Source: Auricularia sp. M13
Lineage: Eukaryota > Basidiomycota > Agaricomycetes > Auriculariales > Auriculariaceae
DNA: 64,000 bases
Direction of reading: 5' to 3'
NCBI GenBank assembly: GCA_037042915.1
Contig: CM073201.1
Coordinates: 2,914,001-2,978,000 of the forward strand
Both the position numbers and the translations under genes were made by a program. The notes beneath the pieces were generated by a model. It saw nothing but the letters and a program-made list of their open reading frames with translations. It was not told the DNA's origin and made no database searches. Shown piece after piece: positions 51,912-63,082 of the stretch (position 1 is its first letter; every line of letters begins with the position of its first letter).

Positions 51912-53857
51912 TCACGGACGCCCGCCAGCCGCCGTAGACGGCCTCGACACGCGCATGGCGCCGTGAACAGCATAACTCCCCAGCGCACTTGCGGGGCGCG
52001 GCCGCCTCCCGCGCTCGCGCTCCCGCTCGGTCGTCAGCTCGCTGTCGTCCCGTCCGCGCGCAGCCATCGGCGGGATCCACCGCTGGTGCTGTGGGTTGCG
52101 CTCCGGAGACGGGTTGGGTGTCGCGGCCGCCGACGTCGGCAGCGAGAGATACGCCGTTGAGATCGGGAGGTGCGACGTCTCTGTCGCGATGCTGCTAGCC
52201 GACGCTGAGAGGGAGGTACGTTTGGGGAAGTGGGAGTAGCCGGCGTAATGCGGCGAGTGCGCGTGGACATGCGACGCGCCGGGCGTCGCCGAGCGCGGGC
52301 TGGGCGTGGGCGTGGAGATGCGCGCGATCGCGCTGGCCGACGGCTGCGCGGACATTGGGCGCGGGGGCGTCATCAGCGACGCGCCGAGCGGCAGCGGAAG
52401 AGGACGCGGTGCGGGCCCTGGCGGCGAGGGCAGCGGAGTGCCACCGAGCCGCGAGACTTCGTGCTTCAGCTGCTGTACTTCGAGCAGCTTCTGGCTGTAC
52501 TGGGAGCGTTGCCTAGACGAGGAGCGCGCGTCAGTATTCAGCGCCAAGTAAAGGTGAAGAGCGATGGAAGCGATGCGAAATGCGATAAGGTGAATGCGTG
52601 GTAGCCACGCGTTCTGTAAATTCGAGCGGCCGAGCTCCTGCCTTTGATGTTTGCACAGGCAATGGGAGAGCTAGGCTGCAAGCCGTGCCGTGAAGGGGCA
52701 CAACCGTACGCCTTACAGCCCTATGTTACGAGTACAACCCGTAACAGTACGGCCCATAACATTGAGCTCTAAGAGTCTCAACGCTACAGCTCCGAACCAG
52801 CAACCGTATGAGGCTCCAGGGAGGCCACACCATTGTCGCCTCGCTCACTCGCACCGCAGCGGCACGAGCGGCTTGGACAAGCCCCCTTGTATCCGTACGA
52901 TGAGTGACGCGACCCTGAAGCGAAATGAAGTGCGATAACGTGTAAGGCGTGCCGGTCACGTATTCTGTGACTGCGAGCGATGCCGAGCACGGGCTTTTGA
53001 CGTTTACACAGTGGAGTGGGGTGGAGTGCCAGTGCGTTGGGGAAGTGGTGACTCACCGGTGCAGTTCGATCTCGAGCTTGCGTTTGACGAGCTCGGCAGC
53101 CTCGAGCTTGTCCTTGAGCGAGACCTCGACGCCCTTGGCCGTCTTCTTGGCCTCGTTGTACGCGAAGCCGTTGACGAGGATAGCCCCGAGCAGCGCGGCG
53201 GAAAGACGCAGCGACGCGTGCTGTATAGAAGCCGATCAGTCAGCACGAAACGGGCGAACAAAAGGCAAGCGGCTAGCACGCACCTCGCGATCCGGCCTAC
53301 GCGCGAGCTGCTTGGCAAGCCACTGTTCAACCTCCCGCTGGAGCGCAGAGACCTCCTCGAATGTGCACTTTTTCTTCGCGGCCTCGCTGATCTTGTCTTC
53401 GAGCCGTCGCGCCTCGGCTTTGACGCGAGCCTCTTCCTGCGCATCGTCCAGCGCGTCCTCGTCAATCGGCGCGGCGCCAAAGGACGAAGCCGCGCGTGAC
53501 GACGAGGCCGACGCCGACGACGACGGTACACCCGGGAAGTAGTTGGGGTACGGGTGCACGTGCGGGTAGCCCGGCGACGGCGCCTGGTCAATGCGGATGC
53601 GGCGAATGTCGGACGCAGTGAACGTCTCGCGGCACAGAGGACACGCAGGCTGGCTCCGCGGTGACCACAGACCTTGCGCAATCTTGGTCAGACACGATGC
53701 GCAGAATGTATGGCCTGCGCAGTAGCGTCAATGAGCACGGCATCGCGAGCCATCGGCGCCGATCGAACGCACCGCAGGGGATGGAATGGGGACAAGAGTC
53801 GAGTGCGTACGACTCTGCGCAGACGTCGCACGACGATTCGGGGCTGAGGACGAGCAT
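51912..53857 (-). CDS. RING-finger coiled-coil protein (putative E3 ligase)
   Basis: The four exons 53857-53773, 53714-53284, 53220-53057 and 52512-51912 encode 426 aa. The RING begins SSCDVCAESYALDSC, crosses intron 1 into IPCGHTFCASCLTKI and ends with ACPLCRETF, giving a C3HC4-type ligand series. A Ser/Ala-rich linker is followed by a coiled coil (about residues 125-175 and 200-240, for example EEARVKAEARRLEDKISEAA). A second helix, RSQYSQKLLEVQQLKHEVSR, comes next. The C-terminal 170 residues are Pro/Ser/Thr-rich and disordered, ending STAAGGRP. The RING suggests ubiquitin transfer, with the coiled coil for dimerisation. Intron 3 (52513-53056) is 544 nt, ten times longer than the others, and contains an internal direct duplication. 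Confidence 0.85.
52575..53011. repeat. Diverged direct duplication in RING gene intron 3
   Basis: Two related segments of about 85-92 bp lie at 52575-52658 and 52920-53011. Both run GCGAAATG, TGCGATAA, GCGTG, TTCTGT and CGAGCG, then TTTGA-x-GTTT-x-CACAG in the same order. The spacer holds a small palindromic stretch (TGTTACGAGTACAACCCGTAACA at 52723-52745). Confidence 0.5.
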
Positions 53858-55547
53858 CGAGGTTTTTGGGCTGGGCTGGGGGTGTTGGGCAGCCTTTTTT
53901 ATGTGGGATTTGGGCTGGTATCAAGCTCGGGGATGTATGGCTGGTATACGGGGCGAGGGAGGAGCAGAGAGGGGAGCAACGAGCGGCGGCCCCGTTCCCT
54001 CGTGGATGTGTGCCTTTTGGGTGCGAGCGCGGGAAGAAAGTGGCTGAGCTTGAAATATGCGGTGACTGCCCAGTCGAGTCACTGACGGACAAACGTTTCA
54101 TGCAATCGCTTCCTAAGCTGATACTCGGATAGCGTTGATTGTCCATAGCCTTTGTCTTCCAGCTATGCAGCTAGGGAATTGTCTGGAAAATTCAGTGGAA
54201 AGTGATGCAGTCAGCAAAATCATTGGAGAGCAAGGGAGATCCTAATGAAATGGGCCACCCACCCATCGACCAGCTGCACGCCTATGTGCCACAGGAGTGT
54301 GGAATTGGCTGGAGCTCGCAGGGCCGGCCGGTGACGCATTGAGCCAATTGTGCCTCCTCATTCCAGCCCCCATCGTGGCCAGCACTGTTCCAGAAGAATC
54401 CAGGCACGAGCGCAAGATATTCGCGTGGCCGTGTGCAGGGCTGCACTACAGATATCGATTAGATATCTACTCGAAATCAGTATACATGCTGGACGCGCAC
54501 AGACGGATGACGTACGCGAAAACCGGTGTGTATGCAGGTATACGCGCGCCGGAAAGAACGCCACGCGGCCAGCCCAGAGCAGTTACCGAGTACGACGCGC
54601 TCGTTCAAGCCGGAGACTGCAGCCGTCGCGCGACACGTTTCACGTCGAGGACGTCGGATCCGGGTCAGACGGGTTTGCGCAACGGCTGCTGAACATTGCG
54701 GTTTGGGGCGGCCGTGATCAGCATGCGACGATGCAGATAGGAGTTGGCCAGCTGAGCTTCTGACGCTCAGAAGAGCCGGAGTACAGCTGGTTCGACGTTG
54801 AGCGGTTGAGCCAACTGGCATTCGATTAAGCGCCGGCGACCGCGCGCAAATCCCTCGACGAATGCTCCGGACACAGTTTACGCTCCCAGCTCGAACGTTC
54901 TGAGGCCGTAGAAGCGCCCGCAGCTCCATGGGGTCCACAGAGCTCTCAGTGAAATTTTAGCCAGCAGCCTGGGTGGAGGGCAGGCAGCTGTCGGCGTCGA
55001 GCTTGCTGCCGTGCAGCGTAGCTTCGGAGGAGTCGTGACCGCCGATGACCATAGCGAGCGGTATGGCGGGCGCGACGGTGAGCAGTAATAAGAGGGCCAA
55101 GGTCAAGGGGCATTCGGCAGAATGCGATGGCGTAAAGTGCGGGGCACGAGGCGTTGCGCTGGGGACGATCTTCCGGATCTTCCGAACAGGGGCGGACGAT
55201 CCCGGAAGCGCCATTAGACTTTTGCCTCCGTCTGGTGCATATATCCACCCCCCGTTCGCAGGTTGGGAAGCTATCCCGGATTCGCAGAGTGGTAGTCCAC
55301 CTTTCAGCAAGCAGGCAATGACATTCAAGATACACGTATTCGAAGGAGTAGTTGAAATCAAACCAAAGATTTCCGTGCGTACGGTACTATGTACATCAGC
55401 TCCCAAGTATATAGTCAGCGGTCGAAAGCACATCCAGAGATGCCTAGCTTCCAGCAGCGTATCAGAAGAGGCCGCTCCCTGCCAATGGGACGCAATCGTA
55501 GGTGAACTGATAATTTGTCGCAAAAAGAGAGGATGGACAGATTGACA
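53858..55547. other. Intergenic region
   Basis: The largest frame (minus, 54957-55523) contains one hydrophobic stretch (LALLLLLTVAPAIPLAMV) but no convincing gene structure. Nothing is called. Confidence 0.3.
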
Positions 55548-56745
55548 TCAAGAACATCCGCTACGGGCGCGTGCTGCTGAGCTATTGCGTTTTGAAATCA
55601 GCTTTACCAAACGCGTGTGGACCTCTGGCATTGGTGGCCGCGACACGGGCCGGCAACGCCAACATAGCAGCACCAGTGCCCATGGCAAGTCGTCGCTCAG
55701 CTGGGGGTGAGTTGGCCTAACTGGAAGTTTTCCAGCCTTCACTGTCTCATAAAGGTCAATATATTCTTCTGCTTCGTGGGACCGGGGTTGGTCAGAACGC
55801 AACTAAAATGTCATGAGTACCTGACCTGACGAGATTGGTGCGTGCCGTTACTTGCCTCAAATATGAACATTCCGAACGTTTCCACAAGCCATTGTCCAAA
55901 CCGCGCGGCGCGTAACTCGGCCACGCGCCCTGGATGTAGGGGCTGCAGACAGTTGAGCGCCATACGGAAACGTCGTATTGCGCTCGGGCTCGAGCACGAT
56001 TCGATGCCCACGAATATCTACGCCAAAGTTAGAGAAAAATACACTGCAAGCATCTGCAGGCTCACCTCGTCGACCGCGATCGCGAACGCAAAGACGTCTC
56101 CCGCGGCGTCATCGGAACGTAAGCTTGCTCGTGAGGCCATGGAAAGCGAGCTGTCGACGTCTCCATTCGACACAACATCCCGCGAGGAGACACGGCTGCG
56201 CGGGCGGTAGCCCCAAGTAAATCGCTGAGGTCAGGAAGGTCAGGTTCAGGACCGTTGGCCACGGCATATATCCATTCATGTTGCTCAGGTGCAACTGGAG
56301 ATCCCTCCGCGGCCAAGGAATCTAATCCAGTCAGGATGGCGCGTCCGTCAGGTGCTATAAGAACTTAACTCTGAGAAGTCATGAGAAGAGTGCCGTATAG
56401 TGTGCATAGAACGCACCGCGTTGACGGAGCCGTGTACAACACCCCGCTCATGATGCGCAATGTGCAACACCTAGTCTTGCCTTAACACAGTCACGATGGC
56501 ATTTATCTTATTCCACACACCATTAATCTCCGGTAGGCAGACTGGTGCTGGCCCAAATATTCTAGAACCAGCGTGCCGTCGATGTAGTCTCTGACCACGT
56601 CGGCTTGCTGGGCGCGCGAACATATCCCGAGGAACGTTTGCAGATTCAGAGGCACAAGCGCTTTTAACGATTGTGTATCGCCTCCAGCATAGCGGGAGAG
56701 CCTGCGTAGCCACTCCTCCTTCTGAGTATACAGCAAGTCAGCCAC
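55548..56745 (-). CDS. Protein-kinase-fold gene, probably a pseudokinase
   Basis: Pieces in kinase order on the minus strand are NLQTFLGICSRAQQADVVRD and GTLVLEYLGQHQSAYRRLM. A 48-nt intron (GTGTGT...ACTAG) follows, then VLHIAHHERGVVHGSVNA. Next come VLIAPDGRAILTGLDSLAAE, AAGDVFAFAIAVDEIFVG, YETVKAGKLPVRPTHPQL and a typical kinase end LLCWRCRPVSRPPMPEV. HGSVNA stands where HRDLKxxN is expected, and LTGLD where LTDFG is expected, so both catalytic Asp residues are gone. The pattern is that of tyrosine-kinase-like families expanded in Agaricomycetes. Joins around 56360-56430 and 56130-56260 are unresolved, and a TAA lies before VLIAPDG, so it could be a pseudogene rather than a working pseudokinase. 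Confidence 0.5.
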
Positions 56746-57542
56746 GGCTTGGGATGAACACCAAACGGACGCACCTGCGTTTCTGTGTTTGTCGCCGCTT
56801 CACTGCGCTGCAGTACCACGAGTTGAGTATAGAGCGGATGCGACAGCTTAGCCAGGAAGGTCACGTCGTTGTCGGATCCAGGATGCAATGGTCGGATACG
56901 TCCAGACCAAGGCAGGAGCGATCCTTTTCTGGCAGTTCGGGGAAGAAGCCACATCGCAGGAGGGGGCGCCCCCGGTCTTTGTGTCTGAAGTGATACTGGT
57001 CCTGTATGAGAATAGCCACCAAGGACGCAACGCAACACGAGACTTTGGCGAGTCGGCTAGCGATTCATCCGTTATCGCGCCGCCGCATTGGGAAGGCCAA
57101 GCAGGCGTACCATTCATTCCCTGCCAGATAGTTGTAGATTGAATTTCTGAAGAGAGAGAGCTAGATACAATGGCACAACAAAGTCTTGCACTTCTCGGAT
57201 AGTAACCGAGTCGCCGGAATGTGAGTCACGGTGAAAGCGTAGCATGAGAACATATAAGCGTCGGAAAACATAGCTAGCGTAGTGCAGAGATTTTTCCTCG
57301 GAGTTCGTGTTCACGTCGGTGGTACTTGGTAGAAGGACAACCCGCAAGGGCCGCACCCAACTCCGCCGCCGTCCGTGACCAGCTTATACTTTTACGGCTC
57401 CCAAATTTCTCACATTTCTACCGTGCTAGAGCCACAGCTCAGAACGTGCGGTACCATCGAGTCGGCGGTGTCTGACGCCCGACTATGAAAGGCGCCAGCC
57501 TCGTACGATGCGGTTCTTGGCCTCGTACCACCACCATCCAGC
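56746..57542. other. Region between the pseudokinase and ERG8
   Basis: It may hold 5' exons of the pseudokinase (minus) and the ERG8 promoter. No domain is recognised. Confidence 0.3.
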
Positions 57543-59145
57543 ATGAGCACCACCGTCGTCAGCGCACCTGGCAAAGTTCTCATTGCCGGCGGATATCTGG
57601 TCTTGGACAGGAAATACGAAGGCATCGTCGTGGCTACTAGTGCTCGATTTTACACAGTTATTCGAGGCTCAAATGCGTCTTTGGTCCGTGTGCGGGCGCC
57701 TCAGTTCGCAGGCGCCAGCTGGAGCTATACTGTGGACGACGCCGGACGCGTAAAGCAGCTTGAAGGCGACGGTACCAACAAGTTTGTGCAGAGCGCGCTG
57801 GAGACGACATTGCGCGTTGTGGCTGAGCTCAAAGGCGCCGCTGCTGTCCCGCGCGCGCTGGACATCACGATCGCGGGCGATAACGACTTCTACTCGCAGC
57901 GGGCCCAGCTGGCTGCACGTGGCTTGCCTCGCACGCGTTCTGCTTTGGCGAGCTTGCCGCCGTTCAACGCGCCAGGCGGCGCACTGCGCGACGTGCATAA
58001 GACGGGGCTAGGGTCATCGGCCGCACTGACAACGTCTCTCGTCTGCGCGCTCCTTGCGCATACCGGCGTCGCCGAACCTCACAGCGCCCTCGCACATCAT
58101 GCAGCCCAGCGCGCACACTGCGCTGCGCAAGGCAAGCTCGGTTCGGGCTTCGACGTCGCTGCCGCCGTATTCGGCTCGATGCGCTACACTCGCTTCGACC
58201 CAAGCGCTGTCCCACTCGACGACGCTGTGCCGCAGCTTGCTCCCCGTCTGCGTGACGATGCGCTTGGCTGGAACGAACGCATCGCGCAGTTTGCCCTGCC
58301 GCCCAGGACGCGGATCATGCTCGCCGACGTCGACGCTGGGAGCGACACGCCCAGTCTCGTTGGAAAGGTCCTGAAGTGGCGAGAAAGTGCCGGACAGGAA
58401 GGTGCGCGTTCATCTTTGTAGTGGCAGATTGGGGCTTATACCAATGTTGCAGCTGTGGACCTCTGGACGCAGATTTCCGCCGCTAATAGCGAGGTGGCGG
58501 ACACGCTTCTGTCGCTCGCCAACCTTTCAGAGCAGGATGGTGCGGCTTACGACGCCGCGATCAGCCACGCCGCATCTGTCCCACATACGCAGGTATGCAC
58601 ACCCTCTTTACCGTCCTCATGTCTAATCGGTCAACGCTGTAGTGGATCACAAGTTCAGTACCCGCGAGCCAACAGGCTGTTATTTCCAAATTGGACCGCG
58701 CGCGTAGCCTGATGAACGTACGACTTTCACAGCTCTGCAATGAATCACACTAATCCTGCCCTCAGATCATACGCACCAAGATGCACGCCATGGGCGAAGC
58801 AGCAAACGTGCCGATAGAGCCTCCAGAGCAAGAGCGTCTGCTCGATGCATGTGTCGCGTTGAACGGCGTCGTAGGCGGTGGTGTTCCAGGCGGTAAGCAG
58901 TCTGCGTGGCTCAGTTAAGACCGACATGCTCATCGTGCACCATAGCGGGTGGATATGATGCCATTTGGGTGCTGGTTCTTGAACCTCCCGCAGAGCCGCG
59001 TGCATCGGCAGACCGCGTGGAGGCGCTGTGGCTTAGCTGGAAGGAAGTAGAGGTATCGCCGCTGTTGGCGAACGAGAGCGTCGAGCGCGGAGCACGCATC
59101 GAGGTGCTCGAGGATGTGCACGGGCTGGCGTCAGTCCTCCAGTAA
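57543..59145 (+). CDS. ERG8: Phosphomevalonate kinase
   Basis: The five exons 57543-58401, 58453-58592, 58643-58717, 58766-58892 and 58946-59145 encode 466 aa. It phosphorylates mevalonate-5-phosphate to the diphosphate in the cytosolic mevalonate pathway to sterols and prenyl groups. The GHMP-kinase features are all present: the N-terminal SAPGKVLIAGGYLVLD, the ATP-binding loop KTGLGSSAALTTS, GSGFDVAAAVFGS, and a C-terminal Gly-rich loop VGGGVPGAGGYDAIW that is joined across an intron. Size and motif order match fungal Erg8. Introns are 48-53 nt and phases agree at each join. Confidence 0.95.
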
Positions 59146-60299
59146 GTTTCTGCAGCACCCAGCGAGTAGACTTCAATCAATTCATTTGACTACTGGGGAG
59201 CTACACGTCCGCTCCAGTGCCTCTGTGTGTGGCGAAGGCTCTTCAATGCCTCACCTCAGGCTCACGGCTGTCATCTGATATGCAGATCTGATACATGCTG
59301 GATACTCCAGTACATCGCTGCAAGTCGTCTTATGTTGAATATATGACACACATGCGTATAGGGGAGGAGCGAAAGTGCAAAGCATCGTTCTCGAAGCTCG
59401 CCGACGTCATGCGCATTCATTATTCCGGATTTGGCAAGACGATCTCCCAAAGTAGACATTTTTCACGGAAATTCGATTCGACCTTCATCCCGCCCCCAAA
59501 GAAGCTGCATTTGGAGATAATTGCCCCACGATATTCTCCATATACTGTGAGTATAAAGGCAGCTGAGCGGCGAGCCGATGCAGTTCGCATTTTCGATGTC
59601 ACCACCGCCGCCTCGCGCTTCCATCTCCCTGGCGCGCGCTCATATGAAGCTCGCTCGTCAGTTGTACCAGAAACGTGCCATCCATGGTGCCACATCAAGA
59701 TATGTACCAAGCATACTGGAGAGGCCCTCACGCATCACAGTGCGCACGAGCACCGGACAGTGCTGAGACTCTGTTTGTCGTGGAATGTACGCTGTGTAGG
59801 CCTCAGCATTCTCAGCCTTCAATCCCGCTTCTTCAACGTTTCCTCTGTGCTAGCGACGGGTACGTAGTTTTTGGATCTTGTGGCCCAGAGTTGGACCATG
59901 CATCAACGCCGCCTCACACTGATGGTGTGAGGGGATACCACAGTGGCAGACATATTGGGACAGGAAAGATGTAACGCCTTAAGGGAATATGGAGGTCCTT
60001 AATATGCTGGTGGGCTAAAAGGGTACGAGTGAAGGGTGCAACTTCCACCAAACTTCCACCATAAAGAAATCCTGAGAGGAAAGAAATGGGTAAATATTTC
60101 TCCTGTTTCTGCATATGGCACTTCTTTGAACTGAGATGTGTGTTTCACAGCACAATATACCAATTAAATGCTGAGGTGTGAGCTGAGAGCAGTGTGGTGC
60201 GTCTCAATGCACGCACACTGGCAGCGGCATGGTCCGGCAAGCTTGGGAAGCGCCCTGCCACTGTACAGCCGTCACGACCTGGCTTGCAGCACATGAGGG
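59146..60299. other. Intergenic region
   Basis: No gene seen. A small hairpin CCTCACACTGATGGTGTGAGG lies at about 59912-59932. Confidence 0.35.
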
Positions 60300-62321
60300 A
60301 TGCCCAGTCGCTCATTACCTCCAAGAGAAGCCGACGCTGAGCCGTTGCTGGCCAATGGAGACCATGACCATGACCATGAACGCGACGAGCGCCACGTTGT
60401 ATTTGCGTTGAGCGACTCTGACGACGATGAGCACTCGCCCCGACACGACGCGGAGCCCGTGCCAATACCCCCGCCGCCGCTGCGGTCGACGGTGGCGAGC
60501 CGCGAGGCTGGTAAGTGCCAGCGCGTGGGTCGGGCTGATGGGCTGCGTGGCTGATCTTTATTTCTCTGTCCTTGCCATGTACCACCGCCTGCTCTCTGTC
60601 GATACCCGGGCGCGAAAAGAATTCGAGCTCGACGACGACACGCTCGACGACGACGCGCTTGAGGCGCTGCGCACGCCGCATACGCAGCGAGCATCCCACC
60701 ATGCGCGCGTCGGCTCCCGCGGCGGCGGCGCTCGCGGCGAGCAGGCCATGCCGTTGCTAGTCGGCCTTGTCGACGCATCGGCTTACCGAAGCCCGGAAAC
60801 ACCGCGGGGAGAAAGTATAGACGTCGACCTCGAAGAGCTCGCGGCCAAACGTATAGCTGGCGGCGGGATGCTCGATTCCATAGCCAACATGGCCAACTCC
60901 ATTCTCGGCGCCGGTGCGTCCATTCCAACGCTACGAAGCACCGTCTAACAATATTATAGGCATTATAGGTGCGCGCTCAGTCCTTCAACCATGCGATGCT
61001 GACCGGAGTCAGGTTTGCCATATGCACTCAACCAAGCCGGTTTTGTCACTGGAGTCTTGCTGCTCGTCGCGCTCTGTGCAGTCACAGACTGGACGATACG
61101 GCTCATCGTCGTCAACGCAAAACTTAGCGGCCGCAACAACTACATTGACGTTATGGACCAGTGTTTTGGTGCAAGCGGCCGCGCCGCCGTGTCGTTCTTC
61201 CAATTTGCCTTTGCTTTCGGCGGAATGTGTGCCTTTGGAATCATCATCGGTGAGTAAACTCGTGTCTCCCCAACTCATCTCACACGCCTGCAGGCGACAC
61301 CATCCCGCACGTCATCCGCTCGGTATTCCCAAACCTGAGCACCGTCCCCGTGCTCGGTCTTCTCACAAACCGTCAATTCGTGATCGTGCTCTGCACGGTG
61401 TGCGTCTCCTACCCACTGTCGCTCTACCGTGACATTGCCAAGCTCTCGCGCGCCTCGGGGCTCGCGCTGGTGGGGATGATCATCATCGTGTCGTCGGTGC
61501 TCTTCGAGGGCGCGCGCGTTGCGCCGGAGCTCAAGGGCCCGCCGGCGGACGCGTACAGCATCGTGAAGCCGGGCGTGATGCAGGCGGTGGGCGTGATCAG
61601 CTTCGCGTACGTGTGCCACCACAACTCGCTGCTCATCTACGGCTCGATGCGCACGCCCACGCTCGACCGGTTCGCCACCGTCACGCACATCTCCACCGCG
61701 TTCAGCCTTGCCGCCTGCCTCGCGCTCGCCGTGTCCGCCTTCCGCGTCTTCACGAGCAAGACGCAGGGCAACATCCTCAACAATTTCGCGGAGGACGACA
61801 CCATCATCAACGTCGCGCGCTTCTGCTTCGGGCTGAACATGTTCACGACGCTGCCGCTCGAGTTGTTTGTGTGCCGCGAGGTGCGTCGATTCTGGGTGCG
61901 GATGCTCTGCTTGACGCTCTCCAGGTCATCGAGCAGTATTTTTTCTCGCACGAGAGCTGGAACCCGCAGCGACATTTGCTGTTCACGACGTCCATCCTCT
62001 TCGCGTCGATGTTCAGTGCGTCCCCTAGTCGTTCCGCGTACGATACGTTAACCGACGTCTGCAGTATCGTTGATAACGTGCGACCTGGGCGTGACGCTCG
62101 AGATCACGGGCGGCGTCGCGGCGTCCGCGCTAGCGTTCATCTTCCCCGCAGCGTGCCACCTCAAGCTCATCCGCGACGACGGCGGCCGCGCCTGGTGGTG
62201 GCGCCACCGCGCCCCGGCGCTGGCGTGCGTTGCGTTTGGCGTGGTCGTGCTCGTGCTGAGTCTTGCCCTCGCACTAGGCAAGGCATGGAGTCCGCAGGGC
62301 GAGGTGCGACTGTGTTCGTAG
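60300..62321 (+). CDS. Amino-acid transporter of the Aa_trans (AVT/SLC38-like) family
   Basis: The seven exons 60300-60510, 60620-60913, 60960-60968, 61013-61249, 61294-61880, 61925-62015 and 62065-62321 encode 561 aa. An acidic cytosolic N-terminus of about 145 residues (EPLLANGDHDHDHERDERHV, FELDDDTLDDDALEAL) precedes about eleven hydrophobic segments. The first has the family signature MANSILGAGIIGLPYALNQA. The residues IIG of that signature are coded by a 9-nt microexon, GCATTATAG, flanked by 46- and 44-nt introns. Later landmarks are PLSLYRDIAKLSRASGL, FAYVCHHNSLLIYGSM and NNFAEDDTIINVARFCFGLN. It should exchange neutral amino acids for protons across the vacuolar or plasma membrane; the acidic N-terminal arm fits vacuolar AVT proteins. 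Confidence 0.92.
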
Positions 62322-62736
62322 GACGTTGTGCTGTGCTGTATATAGATGCTGGACCGTTGCTTTCGATTCAAGTTAGTGACTGCCGAGAATATGGATACAG
62401 CGAGCCTAATGCGATACCGATTCATGTCTGTTGGGTATATTTGTGACCTAGAAATTTGTTTTTGCATGCTCTGATTGGTCTCGTATTCCTACTGGATACG
62501 GCATGGAGCTCGAAGGGCAATGTGTGGACGCCTGAGGATACGGCGTGCGGCACTCGATTCGGATACAGTCGTGGTAGGGTCGATCCAGTAAATTGCGACA
62601 ATAACATTACAGCAAATTATATGCTTGATCCATAGCGCGTCAGTCGGCGTCCATTTCCACACCTCTGCGGCGGAGGTCCTGCTTTGCCTGTTCCACTTCC
62701 TGCGAGGTTTGAGCATGCTTTAATCCTACGGCAAAT
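62322..62736. other. Convergent intergenic region
   Basis: No gene seen between the transporter and DPM3. Confidence 0.35.
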
Positions 62737-63015
62737 TCACAAACGCACCCTGGTCAATTCTTCGTACGCCTGCGGGCATTCGCGGAAGCTCAACATGGCC
62801 CAGCCTAGCGTCCATAGTGAATAGGATCCAAACGAAACGAGCAGCCACCAGGGCAGCTGCAGAAGCGTCGGTGCGGTGCGTGAGGAGACGTGGCAGAAGG
62901 AGCATACCACGGGAAGGATTAGGCTCGTAGGTGGAGGCAGGTCTGCGCGCAGAACAGCAACATAGATGCCGATGAGCATGCTTGAGAACGAGAAGAACGT
63001 GTTGGCGCGCGTCAT
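62737..63015 (-). CDS. DPM3: Dolichol-phosphate mannose synthase subunit 3
   Basis: The two exons 63015-62908 and 62856-62737 encode 75 aa; the intron is 51 nt (GTATGC...CTGCAG). Helix 1 follows MTRANTFFSFSSMLIGIYVA. Helix 2 and the conserved C-terminus read LPWWLLVSFGSYSLWTLGWA, then FRECPQAYEELTR, which is the DPM3 signature. This small ER membrane protein tethers the catalytic DPM1 and stabilises the dolichol-phosphate mannose synthase that feeds N-glycosylation, O-mannosylation and GPI anchors. Reading through the intron gives a longer frame that breaks the family spacing between the helices. Its ATG is 67 bp from that of the divergent F-box gene. Confidence 0.85.
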   Translation of the reverse strand: MTRANTFFSFSSMLIGIYVAVLRADLPPPTSLILPVVCSFCHVSSRTAPTLLQLPWWLLVSFGSYSLWTLGWAMLSFRECPQAYEELTRVRL

Positions 63016-63082
63016 GGTGAGAGCAAAGCCGCTGGTGCACGTTTCCAGCTCCGATTGCACGGCTTGTCTTCCTCCTGTTCAG
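63016..63082. promoter_or_regulatory. 67-bp divergent promoter
   Basis: Only 67 bp separate the start codons of DPM3 (minus) and the F-box gene (plus). Confidence 0.55.

Noticed and set aside
53858-55547. Several 60-190 aa frames, one with a hydrophobic stretch
   Set aside because: No consistent exon structure, no recognisable domain and no start context; not strong enough to call a gene.
59912-59932. Small hairpin CCTCACACTGATGGTGTGAGG
   Set aside because: Isolated 9-bp stem with no nearby gene end, repeat copy or RNA signal; expected by chance at this scale.
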